A stretch of 64,000 nt of DNA. It comes from Lewinellaceae bacterium. Its GTDB lineage: Bacteria > Bacteroidota > Bacteroidia > Chitinophagales > Saprospiraceae. Position numbers and translations under genes: made by a program. Below the pieces are notes generated by a model. That model worked only from the letters and a program-made list of their open reading frames with translations, did no database searches and was not told the origin of the DNA. This document shows positions 17,192 through 24,923 of the stretch, piece by piece (positions within the stretch are counted from its first letter, which is position 1; the number at the start of each line of letters is the position of its first letter). The stretch lies in assembly GCA_947476195.1 (NCBI GenBank), contig CANJPT010000005.1:20971-84970 (forward strand), in the 5' to 3' direction.

Positions 17192-17794
17192 TCAGGTAAA
17201 GAACAAAAGTTCCTTAGCCAAATTCTGATTGCATAAAGTACCCTTTCGCAGGCCTGCAAAATCAGGCGCTGACGAATATACCCAATCCTCAGGTCTGGCG
17301 ACAAGCTTGGCTTCCACCGGGTTGATATGAATGTAATTAAAGCAGGCAAGCCCATACAACTCCCGGTTTTGTAACACTTTGCCATAATTGACATGGCTTG
17401 GGGGCAGCCTCACATCTTCCCAACCGTCTTTGGCTTTGGTTTCTTTGCGGAATAAAGAACCTGATCTGTTTTCCTGAATATTGATCGCTCTTGTGTAAGA
17501 TCGAAGCAGTATAGCAATTGAGTCGTTGAGGTTTCGTCGTCGCGGTGTAGTGAGGCGGTGACTTGGAGTCACCGCCTCACTTGCGTCAGTTATCTCCTGC
17601 TCCAGCTTGCGTACATACATCAGCCAGTGAAAGTGGTTGGGCATCAGGCAATAGCACAATATATCGCCATAAGGGAGCAAGTAGTCACGCATCTTTTTCA
17701 AGAAAAACAAGTAGTTCTCATCCTTGAAAAATATTTGCTGGCGATTGTTGCCTTGGTTATAAATGTGAAAAACAGTATTTTCGCTGAAGTGCAT
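17192..17794 (-). CDS. REP-associated tyrosine transposase (RAYT, IS200/IS605 Y1 superfamily)
   Basis: 200 aa from the ATG at 17794; an upstream in-frame ATG (17875) would translate REP copy C and is unlikely. The start FHIYNQGNNRQQIFF and the HUH motif MPNHFHWLM (His54, His56) are typical of Y1 transposases of the RAYT type. The NRSGSLFRKE segment and FNYIHINPVEAKLV, followed by WVYSSAPDF, also fit. Candidate nucleophile tyrosines are Tyr100 and Tyr154; which one acts cannot be settled by eye. RAYTs nick and move single-stranded REP hairpins. Unusually, REP copy B lies inside the gene, encoding about residues 72-82 (SEAVTPSHRLT) without breaking the frame. No IS ends are visible, so the module is probably domesticated. 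Confidence 0.9.
   Translation of the reverse strand: MHFSENTVFHIYNQGNNRQQIFFKDENYLFFLKKMRDYLLPYGDILCYCLMPNHFHWLMYVRKLEQEITDASEAVTPSHRLTTPRRRNLNDSIAILLRSYTRAINIQENRSGSLFRKETKAKDGWEDVRLPPSHVNYGKVLQNRELYGLACFNYIHINPVEAKLVARPEDWVYSSAPDFAGLRKGTLCNQNLAKELLFFT
17551..17579 (+). repeat. REP palindrome, copy B (inside the RAYT coding sequence)
   Basis: Identical 29-nt palindrome in the same orientation as copies A and C, stem extendable to 15 bp (17549-17581). Preceded by GTAG, the tetranucleotide that marks the foot of REP hairpins recognised by RAYTs. Confidence 0.9.
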
Positions 17795-17814
17795 GTGATG
17801 TATTATTTCTGTAG

Positions 17815-17843
17815 TGAGGCGGTGACTTGGAGTCACCGCCTCA
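17815..17843 (+). repeat. REP palindrome, copy C (upstream of the RAYT start)
   Basis: Identical 29-nt palindrome with a stem extendable to 16 bp (17812-17846) and a GTAG foot. It lies 20 bp upstream of the RAYT ATG, so it falls in the mRNA leader or promoter region and could influence expression. Confidence 0.9.
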
Positions 17844-17965
17844 CTATTCAATTCAAATTTTCTAAAGCAAAACAAAAATAAACAATATATTTTAATATGC
17901 CATTTTTAAAATAAATAATTTTAAAAATAATTTCCGAAATAAGGGCCCTTCATTAAAAAAGTCAC

Positions 17966-17992
17966 AAAAAAAGGGAGGCGTTGCCGCCCCCC
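17966..17992 (-). terminator. Rho-independent terminator for the CDF transporter
   Basis: On the minus strand an 8-bp GC-rich stem (17985-17992 with 17973-17980, one G-U pair) closes a GCAA tetraloop and is followed by seven T residues. About 150 nt after the transporter stop codon. Confidence 0.8.
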
Positions 17993-18025
17993 AGTGGATG
18001 TTTTCACAACGAACAAAAATTCTTA

Positions 18026-18099
18026 TTGTGAATTGCTTCAAATTATGGTTCAAATTGTTGAGGACCAATGCGAAAGTAGAATTTGAAAGCAATTCACAA
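18026..18099. repeat. Long inverted repeat in the transporter 3' region
   Basis: Arms 18026-18044 (TTGTGAATTGCTTCAAATT) and 18080-18099 pair over 19 bp with one bulged A, enclosing a 35-nt loop that can form a small inner stem. It lies between the transporter stop and its terminator, so it would be part of the 3' UTR. Confidence 0.6.
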
Positions 18100-18144
18100 C
18101 ATAAAACCCCGAGACAAAAATTATCAGTAAAACGCTGCCAATCC

Positions 18145-19134
18145 CTACCCCATCCCATGTTTCTGATTTAACGTGACATTCTCCAAAGTCCATTCCAAAC
18201 GGCCCTCAAACGGCGCTTTTCGCTCGGTACAATGTTCCAAAGGGCACACCCGGCAAGAGTTAGGTGGCACACAACCATCCGTATGAACAAACATTTCCAG
18301 AGACTGCTGAAACTCCGCTGCAATAAGGCTTTCCAGGGCACTGACCTCTTCATGGGCTTGATTCACATTGAAATACCAGGGCACTGTAATGTGACAATCG
18401 AGGTGAAGAATGGGACCATATTTAATGACGCGGAGGTTATGCAGATCTATCCAGGCTTCGCGTTTTTGCTGATTGAAGGCTACAATGAGTCGTTGTAAAA
18501 GTTCGGCATCCGCTTCATCCGTCAGTCCGGCCACTGTTTTTCGGATGATCTTCCCGCCTTCTACAATAATGAATACGGCAAAAATCATGGCCACGGCGCT
18601 GTCGATCCAGACGATACCCGTGAGACGAAGGAGTAATAAGCCTCCTACAATACCCAAGGTTGTCCAGGTATCCGAGTGAAGGTGCTTGCCACTGGCTTCT
18701 AAGGCCATGGAATGATGCTTCCGTGCGGTACTTATGGCCCACCAACCCAGTCCATAATTGATAAGTGCAGTCGAAGATACGATAAGGATGCCTGTGCTCA
18801 ACTGGCCGAGCACATGGGGATGCAGCAGATTGATCAGGGCTTCATAAACAATGATCAAACCTGCTACCAGGATCAAAATTCCCTCGAAGGACGCAGAAAT
18901 AAGCTCGATCTTGCCGTGGCCATACGGATGGTTGTCATCGCGGGGCTTGGCGGCCAGACGCAAGCTATAGAGGCCGGTAAAGCCCGTTACAACATTCACT
19001 GTACTTTCCAGGGCATCGGTCAGCACAGCTACCGAGTTGGTCAGGAAATAAGCCGCCACTTTTAGGGCAAACAGGATAATGGACGTAATGACCACCCATT
19101 GCTGGACGCGGACAGTAGCTGAAGTTTTAGTCAT
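18145..19134 (-). CDS. Cation diffusion facilitator (CDF) metal exporter
   Basis: 329 aa with about six membrane segments in the first 210 residues and a cytoplasmic C-terminal domain. Family marks are the TM2 acidic site LTDALESTVNVV, the loop motif HPYGHGK, and TM5 WIDSAVAMIFAV. CDF proteins export Zn, Co, Fe or Mn by proton exchange. The C-terminal extension is notable: after the normal domain comes HTDGCVPPNSCRVCPLEHC, four cysteines and two histidines that could bind metal and act as a sensor. Metal identity is not predictable here. Transcribed alone, with a strong terminator downstream and a TCATAGTTCA-type short repeat just before its start. Confidence 0.92.
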   Translation of the reverse strand: MTKTSATVRVQQWVVITSIILFALKVAAYFLTNSVAVLTDALESTVNVVTGFTGLYSLRLAAKPRDDNHPYGHGKIELISASFEGILILVAGLIIVYEALINLLHPHVLGQLSTGILIVSSTALINYGLGWWAISTARKHHSMALEASGKHLHSDTWTTLGIVGGLLLLRLTGIVWIDSAVAMIFAVFIIVEGGKIIRKTVAGLTDEADAELLQRLIVAFNQQKREAWIDLHNLRVIKYGPILHLDCHITVPWYFNVNQAHEEVSALESLIAAEFQQSLEMFVHTDGCVPPNSCRVCPLEHCTERKAPFEGRLEWTLENVTLNQKHGMG

Positions 19135-19172
19135 AGTTCATAGTTCGTACATCATAGTTCATACATCATACA
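19135..19172. repeat. Short degenerate repeats (CATAGTTCATA / CATCATA)
   Basis: Runs of TCATAGTTC, TACATCATAG and TACATCATACAT fill the 42-bp gap between the lipoprotein and transporter genes. Low complexity; no other signal seen. Confidence 0.5.
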
Positions 19173-19176
19173 TAAA

Positions 19177-19554
19177 CTACTCCCAATAAGTCGGCTGGAT
19201 CTGTTCCACATAAGGCAAACACGCCAACTGAAATAAAATGCGTTGGTAATCTTTCTGATGTGTATTACCAATAATAAGCCACTGGTTTTTCACACAGCCT
19301 ACCCTACCCTTTCCAGCATTTTTCCGGGCAGTGGAGTCTGTTTTTCGCACCTGCCGCCAGTATTTCTCTTCGGCAGGGATACAGAATTCGTAGTTTACTA
19401 CTACCTTCCCCTTTACCGGGCCGGATAAGCCCTCCGCATCTATTTGTTTAAAATCCAGCTTTATTTTTTGCCAGGCATCTGGGTTTTCCGGCTGTTTTGG
19501 GGACCTACAGGCAACTAAAACAACCATTAAGGCTAAAATTCCGGCGCGATTCAT
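19177..19554 (-). CDS. Small lipoprotein, function unknown
   Basis: 125 aa. Begins MNRAGILALMVVLVACRS, a lipoprotein signal with the lipobox VAC at Cys16. The mature part has no recognised domain; it contains VVVNYEFCIPAEEKYW, a lone CVKNQWLII strand and a final FQLACLPYVEQIQPTYW. Three further cysteines. Presumably anchored in the membrane. Upstream of and co-directional with the CDF gene (42 bp), so the two may be co-transcribed, but a role in metal handling is only a guess. Confidence 0.7.
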   Translation of the reverse strand: MNRAGILALMVVLVACRSPKQPENPDAWQKIKLDFKQIDAEGLSGPVKGKVVVNYEFCIPAEEKYWRQVRKTDSTARKNAGKGRVGCVKNQWLIIGNTHQKDYQRILFQLACLPYVEQIQPTYWE

Positions 19555-19656
19555 AGCGGTTTAATATTTTGCGCCAAAATACGCCGTATTAACCAATTGA
19601 GCACCCCAACAGATCATCCTTTCATTAGACAAACAAATCTTCAACCATCATTCATT

Positions 19657-20643
19657 GTGAACTCACGTCGCTCCTTTCTTCAAAATACCCTACTGGGCGG
19701 CCTTGCCGCTGGCACTGCCGACTTTTGGGCCAGAAACCTTCCCGTTTTTGATAAGCCCGACAAAAATGCCTTCCCGGTTGTTATCGCCACCTGGGGCCCC
19801 AACCTGAAAGCAAATGCAGCAGCCTGGGAAGTTCTTTCCAAAGGCGGATATGCGCTGGATGCAGTGGAAGCTGGCGTGCGTATACCGGAAGCCGACCCCC
19901 TCGATACCAGTGTAGGCTACGGTGGCTTTCCCGACCGCGACGGCCATGTGACGCTCGATGCCTGCATCATGAACGAACATGGCATGGCGGGGTCGGTCTC
20001 TTTTTTAGAACACATCATGCACCCCATTAGTGTGGCACGACTGGTAATGGAGAAGACGCCCCATGTCATGCTTGTAGGAGATGGGGCACTCCAGTTTGCC
20101 TTGAGTCAAGGCTTCAAAAAAGAAGATCTACTCACAGAAGTAGCCAAGAAAGCCTGGGAAAGTTGGAAAATAGAATCCAAATACAAACCTATTATCAACG
20201 TGGAGCGCCATGATACCATCGGCATGGTGGCGATCGATTCCCAGCAGCGTATCGCTGGTGCTTGCACCACCAGTGGCGCAGCATTCAAGATGCATGGACG
20301 GGTAGGCGACAGTCCAATCATCGGGGCAGGGATGTTCGTAGACAATGAAGTCGGCGGAGCAGCAAGTACCGGTTTGGGCGAAATGGTGCTTCGTACGCTG
20401 GGTAGTTTCCTCGTAGTAGAAGAAATGCGACGCGGCGCCCACCCACAAAAAGCCGCCGAAACAGCTGTGAAACGGATTGCGCGCAAGTACGCCAAGCTAT
20501 GTGAAGAAGCTCAGGTCGGGTTTATTGCAGTGGATAAACGAGGCCGGTTTGGGGGATTTGCCATTCATCCGGGTTTTAATTATGTGGTTTATCAAGGCGG
20601 GGAGAACAAGGTATACGAGTCCGCGAGCTTTTTGGCGAAATAA
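19657..20643 (+). CDS. Glycosylasparaginase (N4-GlcNAc-asparaginase), Tat-exported
   Basis: 328 aa from a GTG at 19657, chosen because it places a twin-arginine signal (SRRSFLQNTLLGGLAAG) at the N-terminus; a TTG at 19597 is the other option. This is an Ntn hydrolase: the precursor is cut before Thr187 in HDTIGMVAID, which becomes the nucleophile. Other family marks are VGYGGFPDRDGHVTLDAC, ACTTSGAAFKMHGRVGDSPIIGAG, VDNEVGGAASTGLGE and RAHPQ-like RGAHPQKA. It hydrolyses the GlcNAc-Asn bond of glycopeptides. In Bacteroidota such periplasmic enzymes act in N-glycan or glycopeptide scavenging. No sugar-utilisation locus is adjacent. Confidence 0.93.
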   Translation: MNSRRSFLQNTLLGGLAAGTADFWARNLPVFDKPDKNAFPVVIATWGPNLKANAAAWEVLSKGGYALDAVEAGVRIPEADPLDTSVGYGGFPDRDGHVTLDACIMNEHGMAGSVSFLEHIMHPISVARLVMEKTPHVMLVGDGALQFALSQGFKKEDLLTEVAKKAWESWKIESKYKPIINVERHDTIGMVAIDSQQRIAGACTTSGAAFKMHGRVGDSPIIGAGMFVDNEVGGAASTGLGEMVLRTLGSFLVVEEMRRGAHPQKAAETAVKRIARKYAKLCEEAQVGFIAVDKRGRFGGFAIHPGFNYVVYQGGENKVYESASFLAK

Positions 20644-20800
20644 ATGTCCAAAAAATGTCGAATATGTAATGTTCAAGTCATTGCTGCGCTTGGAATTCGT
20701 TTTTGTCTAACGCAATAAGTTCACGATGAGTGATTAAGAGCTTGCTCCGGAGCTGGATATTGGACATTTTTTATTTGACATTCGATATTTCATATAATCT
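20644..20800. repeat. Cluster of AATGTCC/GACATT repeats
   Basis: First part of a 386-bp gap. AAATGTCCAAAAAATGTC starts at 20643 and related inverted sequences (TTGGACATTTTTTATTTGAC) lie near 20759, giving imperfect inverted repeats. Similar TGGACATTGGAC strings occur at about 24164-24177 and 52678. No gene is visible here. Confidence 0.5.
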
Positions 20801-20825
20801 CTTTACCCAAATTTGCGTTTAAGAG

Positions 20826-20982
20826 CTTGTTCGGGATTTTGGACCGAGGCGAAAACGAGCAAATTTTGTTTCAATTGAGGCAAAATTTGCAGCCTCAGTC
20901 GGGTGCCTAAGGCGAAAACTTTAACGAAAAGTCAAACAAAACTTACCGGTTGTAGCCCGCGAACCCCAAAATCCCGAACAAG
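20826..20982. repeat. 157-bp MITE-like element
   Basis: Perfect 17-bp terminal inverted repeats (20826-20842 CTTGTTCGGGATTTTGG and 20966-20982). Inside is a perfect 10-bp hairpin, 20859-20868 with 20881-20890. It has no coding capacity. The words CTTGTTCGGG and TCGGGTGCCT recur together at about 32344-32420, apparently a diverged partial copy. Confidence 0.7.
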
Positions 20983-21029
20983 ATCTAAGCAAGCGTAGTC
21001 CATCCTTACTCAAATACTATTTACCTACC

Positions 21030-22061
21030 ATGTTGCGATCGGCCCTCCTTTTTCTCCTTTTTTATGTTGTGGAAACCAGTCTGTTTTCACAAGCCCACGC
21101 GGACTGCCGAAATGCAATAGATGTTTGTGATAAAAAGAAAATGAACATCAATTCCGCTTCAGGCGAAGGATTCAATCGTACGGAGGCTGATTTTATTGCG
21201 TGTTTTGTGAGCAGCAAAAACAATGGACAGGCGGAAGAAAATTCTACCTGGTTGAAGTTTGAGATCGCAGAAAGTGGCACCCTTTCTTTTACCCTGACTC
21301 CGCACAAAATTGGCGACGACCTTGATTTTGTGGTGTATCGCTCCATAAACGGCAGTTGCGAAAACATGAAGATTGTGCGCTGCAATGCTGCCGGCGACTC
21401 TGCTCATCTGGTTTATCGAAGCAAATGTCTGGGCAAAACCGGCCTCCGAAACGGCGAAACAGACACCAGCGAAGACGCTGGTTGTGCCGATTTAGACGAC
21501 AATGCCTGGCTTGCCCCGCTTAATGTGCTCAAAGGAGAAAAGTACATGCTCTTAGTTAGTAACGTGACCTCCAAAGGACCCGGGTTCGATATTGACTTAG
21601 GCGGCACTGCAATGTTACCCTGCGAAAAGAACAAGCCCATTGCAGCGGTGAAACCAAAACAGGCAGCCCATAAGCCTGCTACAAGCACCATTGCCTCATC
21701 CAAGCCTGCCCCCGAAAGTATTGGTGGGCGCAAAGTAGTGGTCGGCGACGAAGTGAAAGTGAAAAGCCACACCATCAAGGTCAAACTTTGGGATAGCCAG
21801 GTACAAGACGGCGACATCATATCGGTCTATATCGACGACAAAAAAGTGATCGACCATATCTACCTGTTGCTGAAGCCACAGGAATTTGAGCTCGAACTGC
21901 CCGATGGAAAAGAACACTATCTGACCGTGTTCGCGGATGATTTTGGGAAAGCGGAGCCCAATACAGCCATGTTACTCATCAACGATGGGGTACGCGAGCA
22001 GACCATTGACCTCGTAGCTGGACGCAGCAAGCAGGAGAGCGTGAAGATCATTCGGGAGTGA
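21030..22061 (+). CDS. Secreted protein with an N-terminal jelly-roll-like domain, function unknown
   Basis: 343 aa. A signal peptide (MLRSALLFLLFYVVETSLFSQ) precedes a Cys-containing domain (about residues 25-200): CRNAIDVCDKK, NSTWLKFEIAESGTLSFTLTP, DDLDFVVYR, DAGCADLDDNAWLAPLNV and KYMLLVSNVT. This layout recurs at the head of many Bacteroidota T9SS surface proteins and looks like a beta-sandwich. A Lys/Pro/Ala linker follows, then a second beta-rich domain (KVKLWDSQVQDGDIISVYIDD ... HYLTVFADDFG) similar to extracellular Ig-like modules. No T9SS C-terminal domain is seen, so it may stay in the periplasm. Function unknown. Confidence 0.65.
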   Translation: MLRSALLFLLFYVVETSLFSQAHADCRNAIDVCDKKKMNINSASGEGFNRTEADFIACFVSSKNNGQAEENSTWLKFEIAESGTLSFTLTPHKIGDDLDFVVYRSINGSCENMKIVRCNAAGDSAHLVYRSKCLGKTGLRNGETDTSEDAGCADLDDNAWLAPLNVLKGEKYMLLVSNVTSKGPGFDIDLGGTAMLPCEKNKPIAAVKPKQAAHKPATSTIASSKPAPESIGGRKVVVGDEVKVKSHTIKVKLWDSQVQDGDIISVYIDDKKVIDHIYLLLKPQEFELELPDGKEHYLTVFADDFGKAEPNTAMLLINDGVREQTIDLVAGRSKQESVKIIRE

Positions 22062-22064
22062 GCG

Positions 22065-22715
22065 TTAGATCACCCCTAATATCCCCAACAGTACCTCATT
22101 CAAATTTTGGATTGAGAGCGGCAAATTCCAGGCATCTTTATTGCGCGGTTCCACACGATTAGAAATGCTGCGAATCTCAATAAATGGCACTCCGGAAGCG
22201 AGGCATGCGTAAAAAAACGCTGCGCCTTCCATGCTCTCCACTTGTACGTTTGGATATTTTGTGCTGATCTTTTGAATTGAACCCTCGGAGCCGTGCACCT
22301 TGTTCACGGTCAACCCCTGACAACTGCGAAGATCCGGAATGGGCGGCTGGGGATTGAAAAACAAGGACTGAGGCAAAAAGCCCAATTCAGCCAGGTCAGT
22401 AAAACGACCATCAGGCTCTTCCACACCAAGGTCGCCAAAGCATTCACTGACGATCTGTACTACTTCGCCCAACTTCAATTCGGAATCAAAAGCCCCTGAA
22501 ATACCTGCATTTATGGCCCAATCGGGTCGCTGTTGCGTAAAACAATTCCCAAGATGAAATGCAGTAGCCGTCATGCCAATGCCTGTTACAAGGGTTTGAA
22601 CGACCAGACCTTCCTTTTCAAAAACACCTGCTGATTTTTGCTGAAAATTAGCTTCGAGCCAGGCAAACGTTGGCGCAATTTCAAAAGGGGTGGCGGCTAC
22701 AAGGAGAATATGCAT
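22065..22715 (-). CDS. mqnB: Futalosine hydrolase
   Basis: 216 aa, full length for MqnB. It is a nucleoside-phosphorylase-fold protein: start MHILLVAATPFEIAP, GIGMTATAFHLG, INAGISGAF, and the signature VESMEGAAFFYACLASGVPFIEIRSISNRVEPR, where Glu in SMEG contacts the ribose and the acidic/Asn residues near the end hold the base. It releases hypoxanthine from futalosine, giving dehypoxanthine futalosine for the alternative menaquinone pathway. The other mqn genes are not in this window. Tail-to-tail with the gene at 21030-22061, 3 bp apart. Confidence 0.9.
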   Translation of the reverse strand: MHILLVAATPFEIAPTFAWLEANFQQKSAGVFEKEGLVVQTLVTGIGMTATAFHLGNCFTQQRPDWAINAGISGAFDSELKLGEVVQIVSECFGDLGVEEPDGRFTDLAELGFLPQSLFFNPQPPIPDLRSCQGLTVNKVHGSEGSIQKISTKYPNVQVESMEGAAFFYACLASGVPFIEIRSISNRVEPRNKDAWNLPLSIQNLNEVLLGILGVI

Positions 22716-22782
22716 GTTGAACGATAGAGGATGAACGAAGCTGCGAATGTACTCCGGAAGTTCGTTTCAAGAAGCTGTTGAC

Positions 22783-22812
22783 TTGTCATATCGCAACTGG
22801 ACCTTACCTTCA
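22783..22812 (+). promoter_or_regulatory. Candidate promoter TTG-N19-TACCTTCA
   Basis: Correct spacing for the Bacteroidota sigma factor, one mismatch in the -7 box, 21 bp before the methyltransferase ATG. Confidence 0.4.
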
Positions 22813-22832
22813 CCGCTTCAAAACGCAATAAG

Positions 22833-23564
22833 ATGAAAAAAGAATGGTTTGAGGAATGGTTTGATTCACCTTATTATCACCTGCTTTACAAAAGCCGAGA
22901 CGAAAATGAAGCCAAAATTGCGCTCGATAATTTGTTGCGAGCCCTTGACCTTTCGCCTGGCAGTAAGGTGCTGGATCTGGCTTGTGGGAAAGGCCGGCAT
23001 TCGCGTTGTCTTGCTGAGAAAGGTTTTCAAGTCACCGGACTGGATATTTCCCCGGCAAGTATTACTTACGCCCGAACCTTTGAGGAAAGTAATCTGGAGT
23101 TTTATCAGCATGACATGCGCAAATCCTTTAGAATTAATTATTTTGATGCGGTGATGAACATGTTCACAAGCTTTGGTTATTTCCAAAGAGATGCAGATCA
23201 TTTGCTAGTCTTACAAAATGTAGCTAAGGATCTGCGTCCGGGTGGGCTGTTTCTACTTGATTTTTTCAATGCAAACTTTGTGCGCCAACATCTGACACCC
23301 TCAGAATTAAAAACAGTGGATAATCTGAATTTTTCCCTCAAAAGATGGTTGCACGAAGGGTATATTTTCAAATCTGTGGAGTTTCAAGCAGACGGGCGCT
23401 TGTTTCAGTATCAAGAAAAGGTACGCCTTTTTGAACTGGCCGATTTTAAAACCCTGATTGAGTCGGCAGGCCTTCGGTTGCGTCAAACCTATGGGGACTA
23501 TGATCTTACCGCCTTCGATCAAAAAAACTCCAAACGCCTGATCCTCATTACAGAAAAACCCTGA
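22833..23564 (+). CDS. Class I SAM-dependent methyltransferase
   Basis: 243 aa. Rossmann methyltransferase core: motif I VLDLACGKGRHSRCLAEKG (SAM-binding), VTGLDISPASITYA (acidic ribose-binding Asp at the end of strand 2), FYQHDMRK, FDAVMNMFTSFGYF and LRPGGLFLLDFFN. The N-terminal EWFDSPYYHLLYKSRDE is common to a broad Bacteroidota group of uncharacterised methyltransferases. No specific substrate can be named. The PAP2 gene starts 6 bp downstream, so the two are probably co-transcribed. Confidence 0.88.
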   Translation: MKKEWFEEWFDSPYYHLLYKSRDENEAKIALDNLLRALDLSPGSKVLDLACGKGRHSRCLAEKGFQVTGLDISPASITYARTFEESNLEFYQHDMRKSFRINYFDAVMNMFTSFGYFQRDADHLLVLQNVAKDLRPGGLFLLDFFNANFVRQHLTPSELKTVDNLNFSLKRWLHEGYIFKSVEFQADGRLFQYQEKVRLFELADFKTLIESAGLRLRQTYGDYDLTAFDQKNSKRLILITEKP

Positions 23565-23569
23565 TAATC

Positions 23570-24130
23570 ATGCTCGAAACGCTTCAACATTGGGACGCTG
23601 CCTTTTTCCAATTCATCAATGGCAGCTTGAGTAACCCGGTCTTTGACACGGTTCTTCCATGGTTTCGGGAGAAATGGTTTTGGACGCCCGTATATCTTTT
23701 TGTGGTGGCCTTTACGGTAATCAATTTTCCAAGTCGTGGCTGGATCATCCTTTTTGGCCTTGTGTTGGCAGTAGGTCTATCAGATTTCACAAGTAGTTCT
23801 ATTGTAAAGAAATCAGTGCAACGGCTGCGTCCATGCAATGATCCGGAAATGTTTGAAAAAATTCAATCCAGAGCCCCTTGTGGCGGCGGCTACAGTTTCA
23901 CTTCCAGCCATGCGGCCAACCATTTTGCGGTAGCTGTTTTTCTGATCGGCGTATTTGGAGGGCTGGCTCGTTGGTTTCGCCCTTTAGCGCTTACATGGGC
24001 AGGCCTAATCGCCTTTGCTCAGGTGTATGTGGGCGTGCATTACCCCGGTGATGTTCTTTTCGGAGCAGCCCTGGGATCTACTATTGGTTGGTGGACGGCG
24101 TACACCTGGCATCGGTGGTTTTTAATATAA
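23570..24130 (+). CDS. PAP2-superfamily membrane phosphatase
   Basis: 186 aa with about five membrane segments. The three phosphatase motifs are present: KKSVQRLRPCNDP (KxxxxxxRP), GYSFTSSHAANHFA (a variant of PSGH) and YVGVHYPGDVLFGAALG (SRxxxxxHxxxD-type, with the catalytic His). Such enzymes remove phosphate from undecaprenyl pyrophosphate, phosphatidylglycerophosphate or similar lipids at the periplasmic face of the membrane. The second gene of a likely two-gene unit with the methyltransferase. Confidence 0.9.
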   Translation: MLETLQHWDAAFFQFINGSLSNPVFDTVLPWFREKWFWTPVYLFVVAFTVINFPSRGWIILFGLVLAVGLSDFTSSSIVKKSVQRLRPCNDPEMFEKIQSRAPCGGGYSFTSSHAANHFAVAVFLIGVFGGLARWFRPLALTWAGLIAFAQVYVGVHYPGDVLFGAALGSTIGWWTAYTWHRWFLI

Positions 24131-24419
24131 CAACGTGATACCAGACTACTGGACATTTTGATAATGGACATTGGACTTGCACCCTAAAAACTTAAAAATC
24201 ATGCCTTTTCCAGATCGCGTCTAAGGTTAAATGTTAAAATATCGGGTAATTTTGCGTGATACACTTCTTTTCCTTGATGTTCGTTATATAACCCAAGGCA
24301 AAAGATACTTAATTTTTTATCCTAAAAAATGACGCTTTGTAATTTTCGGCTTGGTTTTTGAAATTGTTAAATTAATTCGGATTCAATTTAATCTATGTCA
24401 TTGAAATTCATCCTTTTTT
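24131..24419. other. 289-bp intergenic region with a recurring motif
   Basis: The 19 bases at 24141-24159 (CCAGACTACTGGACATTTT) are identical to 681-699, but no inverted partner arm is present here. An AATGGACATTGGAC string follows (about 24164-24177). The rest is AT-rich with no gene. It probably holds the promoter of the DUF1573 gene, though no clean TTG/TAnnTTTG pair was found. Confidence 0.55.
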
Positions 24420-24854
24420 ATGAAACATCTCTTTAAATTTTCATTGCTTTTTTGCACGTTTTTGCTGGCCTCTAAAGCTACAGCTCAAACCTTAAAAGCC
24501 TTGGATAATTCATTAAATGCAGGTAAAGTTGAATGGCTAGACCGCCAGATTACGACAGGTACTGTACCTTTTGGCCAACCTGTATCCCGTGAATACCGGG
24601 TGAAGAACATTAGCAGCGAAAACCTAATGATCCTGCAAGTGAAAAGCAGTTGCCACTGCACCGCCACCGAGTGGGATCACAATCCGATAGAACCTGGAAA
24701 AATAGGCATCATCAAAGTTATCTACGACGGCCAGCGGGAAGGTGATTTTTATCGCATCGTTTCCGTGATTACCAATTTTGACTCGTTGCAGTCAATACCG
24801 CTCGCACTGGTAGGGAAAGTGGACAAGATGCCTGAGCCAAATACAGGAAATTAA
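24420..24854 (+). CDS. Secreted DUF1573-domain protein
   Basis: 144 aa. A signal peptide (MKHLFKFSLLFCTFLLASKATAQ) precedes one DUF1573 Ig-like domain: VPFGQPVSREYRVKNISSENLMIL, a Cys pair in SSCHCTATEW, IEPGKIGIIKVIYDG and SVITNFDSLQSIPLALVGKV. The Cys-x-Cys and the PG turn are the family hallmarks. Periplasmic; the biochemical role of the family is unknown. A second DUF1573 protein is at 28280-28819. It ends before a strong terminator into which a group IIC intron has inserted. Confidence 0.88.
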   Translation: MKHLFKFSLLFCTFLLASKATAQTLKALDNSLNAGKVEWLDRQITTGTVPFGQPVSREYRVKNISSENLMILQVKSSCHCTATEWDHNPIEPGKIGIIKVIYDGQREGDFYRIVSVITNFDSLQSIPLALVGKVDKMPEPNTGN

Positions 24855-24884
24855 GGCTATTTATCTGCGCTTCCCAGAATTGAG

Positions 24885-24923
24885 CCGTCCTGTGGCCTTG
24901 AGCCGCAGGACGGGTTTCTTTTT
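24885..24923 (+). terminator. Rho-independent terminator of the DUF1573 gene
   Basis: An 11-bp stem (24885-24895 with 24903-24913, one G-U pair), 7-nt loop, then G-TTT-C-TTTTT. The intron fragment begins at the very next base (24924). Confidence 0.85.

Noticed and set aside
17157..17845. CRISPR array made of the three repeats
   Set aside because: The repeats are 29-nt palindromes at about 394 and 264 bp spacing, one inside a gene, with a RAYT next to them; this is a REP/RAYT arrangement.
17892..18158. Minus-strand 88-codon frame after the CDF gene
   Set aside because: It crosses the terminator at 17966-17992 and the hairpin 18026-18099; no coding character.
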